Virus record (IMG/VR): IMGVR_UViG_3300035171_000033
Span: 1 to 31,052 of that record
Source: a virus
DNA length: 31,052 bases
Direction: 5' to 3' (one strand)
The position numbers and the translations under genes are program-made. How positions within the stretch are numbered: the stretch's first letter is position 1; each line of letters opens with the position of its first letter. The notes under the pieces were generated by a model, which was given only the letters and a program-made list of their open reading frames with translations, ran no database searches and was not told the origin of the DNA. Below are positions 8,829-14,710 of this stretch, one piece after another.

Positions 8829-8917
8829 GGCGGGGTACTCAAGTGGTCGAAGAGGCCCGGTTGCTAACCGGGTAGGGCTGAAAAGCCGCGAGAGTTCAAA
8901 TCTCTCCCCCGCCGCCA
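8829..8917 (+). tRNA. tRNA-Ser (GCU anticodon)
   Basis: Acceptor stem GGCGGGG (8829-8835) pairs with CCCCGCC (8907-8913). Anticodon loop TTGCTAA gives anticodon GCU, decoding AGC/AGU. A long variable arm and T-arm GAGAG-TTCAAAT-CTCTC are typical of class II serine tRNAs. The 3' CCA is encoded (8915-8917). Confidence 0.93.
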
Positions 8918-8918
8918 G

Positions 8919-9006
8919 GGATGGTCAAGCCGACAGATGGCGACGGCACCTGTCTCGAAAACAGGCGAGGCGTAAGCCCTTGAGAGTTCGACCCTCTCAC
9001 CATCCG
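8919..9006 (+). tRNA. tRNA-Ser (CGA anticodon)
   Basis: Acceptor GGATGGT (8919-8925) pairs with ACCATCC (8999-9005), discriminator G. Anticodon stem CCTGT/ACAGG holds loop CTCGAAA, anticodon CGA, decoding UCG, a codon used heavily in this window. Long variable arm and T-arm GAGAG-TTCGACC-CTCTC are present. CCA is not encoded, unlike the tRNA that ends two bases upstream. Confidence 0.93.
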
Positions 9007-9078
9007 TAAATGTCGCCACGCCGGGCCTAGACGGCCCGCTCCTCCCGGGCCGCAACCGTCCGGGTCTGCAGGCGACCA

Positions 9079-9134
9079 GCGCCGCCCCGCCCCACGCCCC
9101 TCGCCCGGGCAAGGGAGCGGGGCGGCGCTTCTTC
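9079..9134 (+). terminator. Rho-independent terminator after lysis genes and tRNAs
   Basis: A perfect 12-bp stem, GCGCCGCCCCGC (9079-9090) with its complement at 9117-9128, is followed on the plus strand by TTCTTCTATT. It would end rightward transcription of the lysis and tRNA genes just before the convergent minus-strand membrane gene. The minus-strand side has no U tract, so it is directional. Confidence 0.8.
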
Positions 9135-9460
9135 TATTGCGCAACCTGGCCGAGTCGCACGAGTTGAGAGCCAGCCGCAAGCAACGCGCCCACGGCCAGC
9201 ACCGCGAAGGCGACGGCTAGTGGGTCTCCCCATGAAGCCTTCACCGAGTATGGAACACGAACGATCCTGTGCCTCTGGTAGCGCTGCTCTATCACCTGAT
9301 CGAGCGTCGGCAGCGCCCCTGGCTTGATGTGTACGGGAATAGCCGCGCCTTGCACGTTCCGATACTTCGTCGTCGTGGCGTGATGGAACGCGACGGCTCC
9401 CGCCGCGAATCCGGCCGTGAGTAAGAGAGCGATGATCCCAGCCGCTAGATGCCTGCCCAT
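9134..9460 (-). CDS. Membrane protein of the lysogeny region, possible exclusion factor
   Basis: 108 residues read leftward from ATG 9460, with a strong GGGAGG ribosome binding site. Residues about 5-25 (LAAGIIALLLTAGFAAGAVAF) and 79-100 (DPLAVAFAVLAVGALLAAGS) are membrane helices enclosing a roughly 50-residue, probably extracellular, loop rich in Arg/Gln/Val. It is transcribed in the same direction as the repressor and lies next to it, the usual place for genes expressed in lysogens. Superinfection exclusion or surface conversion is an inference from position and topology; no family is recognised. Confidence 0.72.
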   Translation of the reverse strand: MGRHLAAGIIALLLTAGFAAGAVAFHHATTTKYRNVQGAAIPVHIKPGALPTLDQVIEQRYQRHRIVRVPYSVKASWGDPLAVAFAVLAVGALLAAGSQLVRLGQVAQ

Positions 9461-9485
9461 CAGTCCTCCCTCTCCGTTCTAGACC

Positions 9486-9505
9486 GTTCGGCCTATTGAC
9501 CGAAC
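9486..9505. promoter_or_regulatory. Short inverted repeat upstream of the minus-strand membrane gene
   Basis: GTTCGG (9486-9491) and CCGAAC (9500-9505) form a 6-bp inverted repeat 26 bases before the start of the minus-strand membrane gene. It differs from the main operator sequence. It could be a regulator site or part of the promoter; evidence is weak. Confidence 0.25.
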
Positions 9506-9592
9506 CTATGTTCGTGTGTAGGTTCTCGATCCGGCAGCGGGGAACACCCAAGCCGGCGGGCATGAATCCAATAGAGCACGACACCACGCCGG

Positions 9593-10006
9593 TCAGTCCC
9601 CCACCACTTCCGACAACGCGCGAAGAGCTGCGGCTCTATTGCCGGTGGCTAGAAGCTGAAGTACGTTCAGGATTGGGCCTAGATCCTCCGTCCGCAGCGC
9701 CTGTTCTTCGAGTGATTCAAGGCGGCTCTCGAGAAGATGCAGCGTCAGCCGATCGGCTGACGGAGGAAGAGAGCTCCGGGGAACGCCGAGGGCGCGGGCA
9801 ATCAGATTCGCGTGTCCCTCTGATGCTCGCCCACTCGCGCGAATCGTCCTGAGCGTCTTCTTCCAGCTCTCGGCTTTCTGGTTGGAGCCGCGGAGGCCGG
9901 CGAGACGCTCGTGTAGCTGACGGAGGCTCGTCGGGCGCGAGGTGCCTTCGTTGGCATCGAGCGCCTTCTGAATGGCTGTCTCCCAGGTGTCGTGTTCCTC
10001 TGCCAC
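9593..10006 (-). CDS. Immunity repressor-like HTH protein
   Basis: 137 residues from GTG 10006, read leftward. Residues about 26-80 form a helical DNA-binding region with a Cro/C1-like pattern (LRQLHERLAGL, then KTLRTIRASGR and NLIARALGVPRSSLP). Residues about 80-137 are a Leu-rich helical tail (LHLLESRLESLEEQAL, ILNVLQLLATG) suited to dimerisation. It is divergent from a small Cro-like gene across a 101-bp region holding a palindromic operator, the standard layout of a temperate phage switch. It would repress the early operon and maintain lysogeny. A plus-strand ORF overlapping its C-terminal part (9496-9852) seems less likely. No protease or LexA-type cleavage motif is seen. Confidence 0.75.
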   Translation of the reverse strand: MAEEHDTWETAIQKALDANEGTSRPTSLRQLHERLAGLRGSNQKAESWKKTLRTIRASGRASEGHANLIARALGVPRSSLPPSADRLTLHLLESRLESLEEQALRTEDLGPILNVLQLLATGNRAAALRALSEVVGD

Positions 10007-10043
10007 CGGGGGCAGACTGCCTTTCCGCGTGTGTTTGCGATAG

Positions 10044-10063
10044 GGGGTAATGGTATTTACCCC
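10044..10063. promoter_or_regulatory. Secondary operator-like inverted repeat
   Basis: GGGGTAA (10044-10050) and TTACCCC (10057-10063) form a perfect 7-bp inverted repeat with a 6-bp spacer. Its right arm overlaps the left arm of the main operator, so two regulator dimers could compete or cooperate. It lies on the repressor-gene side. Confidence 0.5.
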
Positions 10064-10093
10064 AGGGGGCTTGACGTAATGCCCCCTGGGGTA
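10058..10093. promoter_or_regulatory. Main palindromic operator of the lysogeny switch
   Basis: A perfect 13-bp inverted repeat, TACCCCAGGGGGC (10058-10070) and its complement (10081-10093), is separated by 10 bases. The spacer contains the -35 box of the rightward promoter and the right arm abuts the -10 box, so binding would block early transcription. The near-symmetrical centre also gives a weak leftward promoter (TTACGT, TAAATA), so one site could control both directions. Confidence 0.75.
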
Positions 10094-10097
10094 TACT
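10071..10097 (+). promoter_or_regulatory. Early rightward promoter, probably leaderless
   Basis: TTGACG (10071-10076) and TATACT (10092-10097) are separated by 15 bases, slightly short of the usual 17. The ATG of the Cro-like gene is at 10108, ten bases after the -10 box, where transcription should begin. No ribosome binding site is present, so the mRNA would be leaderless or almost so, common in Actinobacteria. It would drive the whole early operon. Confidence 0.7.
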
Positions 10098-10107
10098 TTG
10101 TGTCCCT

Positions 10108-10356
10108 ATGGAGTCGGGGACAGCACGCGAGACGTACGCCGCCTGGCTCGCCCGGCAGATGACGGAGCGCGGATTCACGCAGAGGTCGCTAGCGCGCAAG
10201 TGGAATTCCGACGACCCGGAGACGGCGCGTCGGTCGATCAGGCGCTACCTCGACGGGATGGTCCCGATCACGAGGACACGTGAGTCGCTAGCCCGGGCAT
10301 TGGGTGCGCCCGAGTCAGGGCCGCAGAGCGATAGCGAAGACAAGGAGGGCGATTGA
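10108..10356 (+). CDS. Cro-like small HTH regulator
   Basis: 82 residues from ATG 10108, directly downstream of the operator/promoter. Residues about 10-68 form a helix-turn-helix domain (WLARQMTERGFTQRSLARKW, then RSIRRYLDGMVPITRTRE and LARALGAP), similar in layout to the divergent repressor's ALGVP-type helix. The tail is acidic. As first gene of the early operon facing a repressor, it is probably the Cro counterpart that turns down repressor synthesis. An excisionase role is an alternative. Confidence 0.8.
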   Translation: MESGTARETYAAWLARQMTERGFTQRSLARKWNSDDPETARRSIRRYLDGMVPITRTRESLARALGAPESGPQSDSEDKEGD

Positions 10357-10357
10357 C

Positions 10358-10453
10358 ATGCTGGCCGACCTTCGCCTCCGCCTTTTCGAAGTCAGCCGGC
10401 TCGTAGACGAGTTGTCTGCTTCCCGTGAAGAGGTAGCGGCGGTGCGCGCGTGA
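10358..10453 (+). CDS. 31-residue leader peptide/coiled-coil microprotein
   Basis: ATG 10358 follows AAGGAGGG at 10342-10349. The peptide (begins MLADLRLRLFEVSRLV) is amphipathic and helical. Its TGA overlaps the GTG start of the next gene at GTGA (10450-10453), implying translational coupling. Function unknown; it may mainly deliver ribosomes to the downstream gene. Confidence 0.5.
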   Translation: MLADLRLRLFEVSRLVDELSASREEVAAVRA

Positions 10454-10767
10454 CCGAGCGGCAGCTCACCCACGACGAGCGCGTCCTTCGGCTGCTCTCC
10501 GACGGCCACCCCCACACCCACCACGAGCTTTACGGCCTGCACGTCGTCGCGCACTCCCGCGTGGCCTCGTTGCGCCGAAAGGGCTACCGCATCGACGCGT
10601 GGCGCGACGGCGACTTGTACCTGTACCGGCTGGTAGGGACGTCGGAGCAAGCAGAAGTCGAGCCGGTGGAGCAGCTGGTTCCTTCTGCTTGCTCGGACGC
10701 CCCGGCACCCGCCCCGGACACGTCGGTCGGGGCGTCCGTTCAACTCACCTTGGCCGAGGTCGCGTAG
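10450..10767 (+). CDS. Winged-helix-like DNA-binding protein
   Basis: 105 residues from GTG 10450. Residues about 5-60 (THDERVLRLLSDGHPHTHHE, then VVAHSRVASLRRKGYRIDAW) have the pattern of a winged helix with recognition helix and wing, as in small phage helix-turn-helix proteins. The remainder is a Pro/Ala-rich acidic tail. A regulatory role early in the operon is likely. Confidence 0.7.
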   Translation: MTERQLTHDERVLRLLSDGHPHTHHELYGLHVVAHSRVASLRRKGYRIDAWRDGDLYLYRLVGTSEQAEVEPVEQLVPSACSDAPAPAPDTSVGASVQLTLAEVA

Positions 10768-11178
10768 ATGGGAGCGTCTGCTACGCAGCCGCGCGAGAAC
10801 CCGTCCGGGTTCCGCCTCCCGTACACCGACGATGCCGTCGAGTGGCGCGACCGGCAGCCCGTCACCGCGTCGTGCGCTCTGTGCGACTGGACGATGGACG
10901 GGCTGGCCGGGGAGGTGTTGCCGGCGCAGGTTCAGCATCGCGCGGAAGCGCACGGCGTCGTGGTGAAGAAGCGCGCCCGGCGCGGCCGCCCGGCGAAGGC
11001 CCCTGTGCAGCGCGCGATCGAGAAGGCCCACCGTGCCCAGGACGCCGCCGAGCTCGTCCAGGTGCTGGTGCCGCCAACGCAGCCGGTGCGGCTTGACCAT
11101 TGCGGCTTCTGCGGCTCCCCGGTCGTCGGCGGGAACGTGTGCCGGTCCCACGCCGACCTTTTGGAGGCCGGTCTGTGA
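10768..11178 (+). CDS. Zinc-finger protein with two Cys/His clusters
   Basis: 136 residues, with ATG directly abutting the previous TAG. Cluster one is CALCDW plus HRAEAH (a C2H2-like arrangement, about residues 36-60). Cluster two is CGFCG plus CRSH near the C-terminus (about 111-128). Between them lies a basic helix (KKRARRGRPAKAP) typical of DNA or RNA binding. Function unknown. Confidence 0.7.
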   Translation: MGASATQPRENPSGFRLPYTDDAVEWRDRQPVTASCALCDWTMDGLAGEVLPAQVQHRAEAHGVVVKKRARRGRPAKAPVQRAIEKAHRAQDAAELVQVLVPPTQPVRLDHCGFCGSPVVGGNVCRSHADLLEAGL

Positions 11179-11375
11179 CCAGGTTGCTCGCCGATCGTGA
11201 GGAGCGGTACGCGGCCGACCTCGTCGCGGAGTGCGGCGACTGCGGCGACTACGCGCACCCGTCGGCGACTCAGTGCGAGTCGTGCGGCCAAAAGCTTTTC
11301 CCTAGCAATACGACCGCCCGGCAGGGCGCGATCTTGGACGGACACGCACCTGCCGGGCAGGAGGTGGCATCGTAG
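11175..11375 (+). CDS. Small zinc-ribbon protein
   Basis: 66 residues from GTG 11175, overlapping the previous stop (GTGA). CGDCGDY and CESCGQK give a four-cysteine zinc ribbon at about residues 19-42. A short charged helix precedes it and a flexible tail follows. No further function can be assigned. Confidence 0.65.
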   Translation: MTRLLADREERYAADLVAECGDCGDYAHPSATQCESCGQKLFPSNTTARQGAILDGHAPAGQEVAS

Positions 11376-11659
11376 TGAACGCATCGGATTGGGCGCAAGC
11401 CGTCGCCGGCTCTGTGACCGTGACCGCGCTGTTTTATGCGGCGTGGTGGGCTCGCAACGTGGAGCACGCACGGCATGCGCATTGGAAGGCTGTGTGGGCG
11501 TGGCGGTGCGAACGGTCACGGGAGCAGCTTGAGCGCGAACACGCAATCCGTCGGCGGGTACGCGCAGACCTGTTCCCCCGGGTGCTGCTCGCCCACGCCG
11601 ACATTCAGATCCGCACCGCGCCTGTGCCGGTGCGGCTGCTCGAGGCGGTCGCGTCATGA
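11375..11659 (+). CDS. Small membrane-anchored protein
   Basis: 94 residues from GTG 11375, which overlaps the previous TAG by one base, with AGGAGG upstream. One N-terminal membrane helix (about residues 6-26, WAQAVAGSVTVTALFYAAWW) is followed by a strongly basic, Trp/His/Arg-rich cytoplasmic segment. It ends in an ATGA overlap with the next ORF. Unknown function. Confidence 0.65.
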   Translation: MNASDWAQAVAGSVTVTALFYAAWWARNVEHARHAHWKAVWAWRCERSREQLEREHAIRRRVRADLFPRVLLAHADIQIRTAPVPVRLLEAVAS

Positions 11660-11745
11660 CCGCCCCCGTTTGCACCTGCGGCCGCCGCGGCGTCTGTCTC
11701 GCGTGCGTGCTCGCCGACCTCGAGAACGACAGGGAGGCGTCATGA
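11656..11745 (+). CDS. 29-residue four-cysteine microprotein
   Basis: ATG 11656 overlaps the previous TGA, and its own TGA overlaps the next ATG (both ATGA). C6, C8, C14 and C17 within VCTCGRRGVCLAC could bind one zinc ion, and an acidic helix follows. Perfect overlap on both sides supports translation. Probably a coupling ORF or a tiny zinc protein. Confidence 0.55.
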   Translation: MTAPVCTCGRRGVCLACVLADLENDREAS

Positions 11746-12737
11746 GCGGTTTGACGTTCACGCGCGCGACGAAGAAGCAATCGCTCCTGCGGCTCGCGCT
11801 CGAGGGGCCGGCCGGGTACGGCAAGACGTACACGGCGCTGGTGATCGGGACCGGGCTTGCGGGGGCGGAGGGGAAGCGACTCGCGTTCCTCGACACGGAG
11901 TTCGGGTCGGCCGCGAAGTACGCCGACCTGTTCGACTTCGACACGATCTCGCTCAACCCGCCGTTCCACCCCGACCGTGCGGTGGAGGCGATCAAGGCTG
12001 CCGCGGACGGCGGCTACGGCGCGATCGTGTTGGACTCGCTGTCGCACTTCTGGATGGGCGAGGGCGGCACGTTGGATCTGGTCGACGAGGTCGCCCGGAC
12101 GAAGTACAAGAACGACACGCACCGGGCGTGGAAGGACGCCGGCGAGATCCAGCAGCGCTTGACCGACGCGATCCTGAGGGCGCCGATCCATGTGATCGCG
12201 GCTATGCGGACGAAGAAGGACTACGTCCGTGAGGAGGTCGACGGGAAAACGAAGATCCGTGCGGCCGGCACGAAGACGGTTCAGCGCGACGAGTTCGACT
12301 ACGAGTTCGACGTGATCGGCCGGTTCGACACGCCGACGGTGATGGCGATCGTGAAGTCCAGGTACGCCGACCTCCCGCCGGAGACGGTGATCGAGAAGCC
12401 CGGGGCGCCATTCGTGGACGGCCTGATCAGGTTCCTCGGCGAGGGCGAGCCCGTGGCTGAGGCCGCGAAGCAGAAGCTCCTCGACAAGCTGCTGGCCGAC
12501 CTGGCGACGGCGGACCCGTCGCGGGACTGGCCGGACGTGGCGGAGAAGTGGGCGCGGCGCGAGTACGGCCACGGCCGCGAGCTGCTGACGGAGTCGGAGA
12601 TGGCGAAGGCGCTCGCCGAGTTCGGCGCGTTCCTGATCAAGCTCACGAAGCCCGAATCCGAGCCCGCCCCGGCCGACACCGAGGCCGTCGCGGACGACGG
12701 GTCTGCCTTCCGGATCCCGGAAGGCGCGCAGGCGTGA
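11742..12737 (+). CDS. Sak4-like RecA-fold recombination ATPase
   Basis: 331 residues from ATG 11742, coupled to the upstream microprotein. Walker A is GPAGYGKTYTA at about 22-32. FLDTEFGSAAKYAD is a typical RecA/Sak4 second motif, and YGAIVLDSLSHFW at about 91-103 is Walker B. AAMRTKKDY follows as the sensor region. Sak4 proteins anneal single strands in phage recombination and replication. It overlaps a Cas4-like nuclease gene by GTGA, a pairing expected of a phage recombination module. The C-terminal 80 residues are helical and acidic. Confidence 0.85.
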   Translation: MSGLTFTRATKKQSLLRLALEGPAGYGKTYTALVIGTGLAGAEGKRLAFLDTEFGSAAKYADLFDFDTISLNPPFHPDRAVEAIKAAADGGYGAIVLDSLSHFWMGEGGTLDLVDEVARTKYKNDTHRAWKDAGEIQQRLTDAILRAPIHVIAAMRTKKDYVREEVDGKTKIRAAGTKTVQRDEFDYEFDVIGRFDTPTVMAIVKSRYADLPPETVIEKPGAPFVDGLIRFLGEGEPVAEAAKQKLLDKLLADLATADPSRDWPDVAEKWARREYGHGRELLTESEMAKALAEFGAFLIKLTKPESEPAPADTEAVADDGSAFRIPEGAQA

Positions 12738-13582
12738 GCGTTCTCGAGCAGATGCTCGCCGAGCAGGAGGCTCCGGCCGTGTGGCCGGCGCCTCTCGGGG
12801 CTCACCTGTCGGCGTCGCAGCTGACGATGCTCCAGCGCTGCCCGGAGCAGTGGCGCCGCCGGTATCTGTGCGGCGAGGTCGAGCGGCCCGGCGCCGCGAT
12901 GGTGTGGGGAGCGGCTGACCATTACGCGCACGAGCAGAACTTCCGCCAGAAGATCGACAGCCGTGTCGACCTTCCCGTCGACGACGTCAAGGACGCGTTC
13001 GCGGACGGCCTCGACCGCGCGATCGAACGGAACGGTGGCCTCTCCGAGATCGCGTGGGGCGACGACGACCCCGCCGACGTCAAAGACAAGGGCGTGCTCC
13101 TCGTCGAGGCGTACCACCGGCAGGTCTCCCCCACGGTGCAGCCTGTCCAGGTTGAGCAGCGGTTCGAGGCGCGCATCCTCGGCGTCCCCGTCCCGATTGT
13201 CGGCTACATCGACTTGGAGACCGCTACGGCCGGGATCGAACGGAAGACCGCGAAGGCGAAGGTCTCGACGATCAAGCCCGGCTGGCGCATCCAGGGGCTG
13301 CTCTACCAGTCCGTGATCCGCAAGCCCGTCGACTGGCACGTCTCGACGAAGACGAAGACGCCGGGCGTGTGGACGCCCGAGCTCGCGCCCGGACTGCGGT
13401 TGGAGCCGAACCCGGCAATGGTCAACGCGACCGGCCGGCTAGTCCGGAACCTCGCGACGATGCTGCTGGCGTTCTACGACACGTTCGGGCCCGACGATCC
13501 GTGGCCGGGAGCGATCACGCACGACTGGGCGTGCCAGTACTGCGGCTACCGGAAGAACTGCGATTGGTGGGCCGGCCAGTGA
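12734..13582 (+). CDS. Cas4/RecB-like Fe-S exonuclease (PD-(D/E)XK)
   Basis: 282 residues from GTG 12734, overlapping the ATPase stop. It begins with LSASQLTMLQRCPEQWRRRY, the usual RecB/Cas4 opening with a first cysteine. VPIVGYIDLE and GIERKTAKAK supply the Asp and E-x-K nuclease residues. The C-terminus has CQYCGYRKNC, three cysteines that with the first would hold a 4Fe-4S cluster, as in Cas4 and AddB. No CRISPR array is present, so this is a phage recombination nuclease producing single strands for the ATPase next to it. Confidence 0.85.
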   Translation: MSVLEQMLAEQEAPAVWPAPLGAHLSASQLTMLQRCPEQWRRRYLCGEVERPGAAMVWGAADHYAHEQNFRQKIDSRVDLPVDDVKDAFADGLDRAIERNGGLSEIAWGDDDPADVKDKGVLLVEAYHRQVSPTVQPVQVEQRFEARILGVPVPIVGYIDLETATAGIERKTAKAKVSTIKPGWRIQGLLYQSVIRKPVDWHVSTKTKTPGVWTPELAPGLRLEPNPAMVNATGRLVRNLATMLLAFYDTFGPDDPWPGAITHDWACQYCGYRKNCDWWAGQ

Positions 13583-13662
13583 CCTGGGACGCCGCGGAGC
13601 CGTGGGTGCCGCTGCCGCCTGACGAGCCGTACCCCGACTGGACAGCCGAGGACGACCAGTGA
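13579..13662 (+). CDS. 27-residue acidic microprotein
   Basis: GTG 13579 overlaps the nuclease TGA, and its own TGA overlaps the next GTG. The peptide is Pro, Trp and Asp/Glu rich (VPLPPDEPYPDW). Support is from overlap at both ends; function unknown. Confidence 0.45.
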   Translation: MTWDAAEPWVPLPPDEPYPDWTAEDDQ

Positions 13663-13793
13663 CCGCCGTCTTCGGGGGTTACCGGGTCGGGGAGCTGCTT
13701 CTGGTGCTCGTCGACGGCCAGACCAGGTTCGCGCGTGTCGTCGCGACGGACGGCAGCCAGGTGAAGCTCGAGCTGTTCAAGGCGGCGGCGTGA
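13659..13793 (+). CDS. 44-residue beta-rich microprotein
   Basis: GTG 13659 and TGA 13793 overlap both neighbours by four bases. The peptide (GGYRVGELLLVLVDGQTRFA, then VVATDGSQVKLELFK) looks like a small SH3- or KOW-type beta barrel, possibly nucleic-acid or protein binding. Not recognised as a named family. Confidence 0.5.
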   Translation: MTAVFGGYRVGELLLVLVDGQTRFARVVATDGSQVKLELFKAAA

Positions 13794-14227
13794 ACCCTCC
13801 GTTCTCGAAGGAGCAGCAGCTCGCGCACGCCCCGGCCGGCATAGGAATGCCGAAGCATGCCGGCCAGCGCAGGTTCCGTCAGAAGGCGTCGCCGCAGCGG
13901 TGGGCTGAGATCCGTAAGGCGAAGCTCGGCCCCTGCCTGGTCTGCCAGTGGCTGGGGGTCGAGCAGATCCTGGAGTCGTCGCTTCACCACTGCGTAGCCC
14001 GTTCGCTCGGCGGAAGTGATTGCGAGTCGAATTGCGTGTCGGTCTGTGGCGACGGCACCACAGGCCATCACGGGAAGCTCGAGGCGCACGATGTAGAGAC
14101 GTGCCTGGCGTTCGCCGCCGCGTTGCAGCAGTACGACGACGCCGCGTACGCGTACGCCGTAGAGAAGCTGGGCGAGGACGGATTCTTGCGCCGTTACAAG
14201 GTCAAGTTCGCCGAGGCCACGACGTGA
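13790..14227 (+). CDS. HNH endonuclease
   Basis: 145 residues from GTG 13790. CLVC at about residues 44-47, then SSLHHCVARSLGGSDCESN and CGDGTTGHHGKLEAHD give the His-His, Asn and His elements of an HNH beta-beta-alpha metal site with a structural Cys pair. It follows the Sak4- and Cas4-like genes, so a recombination or junction-processing nuclease is more likely than a homing enzyme. It ends in a GTGA overlap. Confidence 0.8.
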   Translation: MNPPFSKEQQLAHAPAGIGMPKHAGQRRFRQKASPQRWAEIRKAKLGPCLVCQWLGVEQILESSLHHCVARSLGGSDCESNCVSVCGDGTTGHHGKLEAHDVETCLAFAAALQQYDDAAYAYAVEKLGEDGFLRRYKVKFAEATT

Positions 14228-14295
14228 TCGGTGTGGCTGCGATTGCGCTTGTCGTGTTGATCGTCTGCACCCCGTTGAAACGGAGAAGGCCGTGA
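14224..14295 (+). CDS. 23-residue single-helix membrane microprotein
   Basis: GTG 14224 overlaps the HNH stop. IGVAAIALVVLIVC is one membrane helix followed by the positive tail PLKRRRP. Overlap on both sides supports it; size and topology resemble small inhibitory or anchoring peptides. Function unknown. Confidence 0.45.
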   Translation: MIGVAAIALVVLIVCTPLKRRRP

Positions 14296-14387
14296 CCGGT
14301 GAGCGCCCTGCGGGCGCACCTGACGGCACCCCGACCACACACATCCAGCGCCATGAGGGCGCGTCAACCGAAAGGAACACCCGATGA
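14292..14387 (+). CDS. 31-residue hydrophilic microprotein / coupling ORF
   Basis: GTG 14292 to TGA 14387, overlapping both neighbours (GTGA, ATGA). It spans two short hairpins (14303-14317 and 14348-14362), and an AAAGGA ribosome site for the next gene lies near its end. It may be only a coupling ORF; the peptide is Thr/Pro/Gly-rich with no motif. Confidence 0.35.
   Translation: MTGERPAGAPDGTPTTHIQRHEGASTERNTR
14303..14317. repeat. Junction hairpin, GCGCCC/GGGCGC
   Basis: A 6-bp perfect stem with loop TGC, followed by ACCTG. It is a member of the recurring hairpin type seen near gene ends in this operon. A second, weaker hairpin, GCGCC/GGCGC, lies at 14348-14362. Confidence 0.45.
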
Positions 14388-14710
14388 AGCGCGACCACTA
14401 CCGGCAGGGCGACATCCTCATCCTGCCCGTCACCGGCATCCCCGACAACACCGTCCCGGTGCAGCGCGAGCAGGGGAAAGCGGTGCTCGCGCACGGCGAG
14501 GTCACCGGCCACCACCACGCCATCGCCGACGACACGGCTGAGCTCGTCACGGCTGAGCAGGCCGCCGAGTTGTACCTGATCGTCCACGGCACAGATCCGG
14601 TCTCGCTCACCCATCAGGAGCACGCAACGATCACCATCGACCCCGGTTCGTATCAGGTGGTTCGGCAGCGCGAGTACACGCCGGAGCGGATCCGCCAGGT
14701 GCAGGACTGA
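14384..14710 (+). CDS. Small His-rich conserved protein paired with DUF6745-like gene
   Basis: 108 residues from ATG 14384, with AAAGGA upstream. Strand-rich pattern: RQGDILILPVTGIP, VLAHGEVTGHHHAI with three adjacent His residues at about 46-48, LYLIVHG, SLTHQEHATITIDPGSYQVV, then RQREYTPE. It resembles a widespread uncharacterised family that I recall next to DUF6745-type repeat proteins; that association is from memory. The His cluster could bind metal. It abuts the repeat protein (TGATG), so the two are probably co-translated partners. Confidence 0.7.
   Translation: MKRDHYRQGDILILPVTGIPDNTVPVQREQGKAVLAHGEVTGHHHAIADDTAELVTAEQAAELYLIVHGTDPVSLTHQEHATITIDPGSYQVVRQREYTPERIRQVQD

Noticed and set aside
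9496-9852. Plus-strand ORF opposite the repressor gene
   Set aside because: Overlaps the repressor antisense; its second half is Arg/Ser/Gly-rich, while the minus-strand protein has a clear helix-turn-helix pattern.
10932-12572. 546-codon minus-strand ORF
   Set aside because: Antisense to the zinc-finger and Sak4-like genes; Arg/Leu/Pro-rich shadow caused by high GC.
12734-13582. Cas4 of a CRISPR system
   Set aside because: No other cas gene or repeat-spacer array is visible; the partner is a Sak4-like ATPase.
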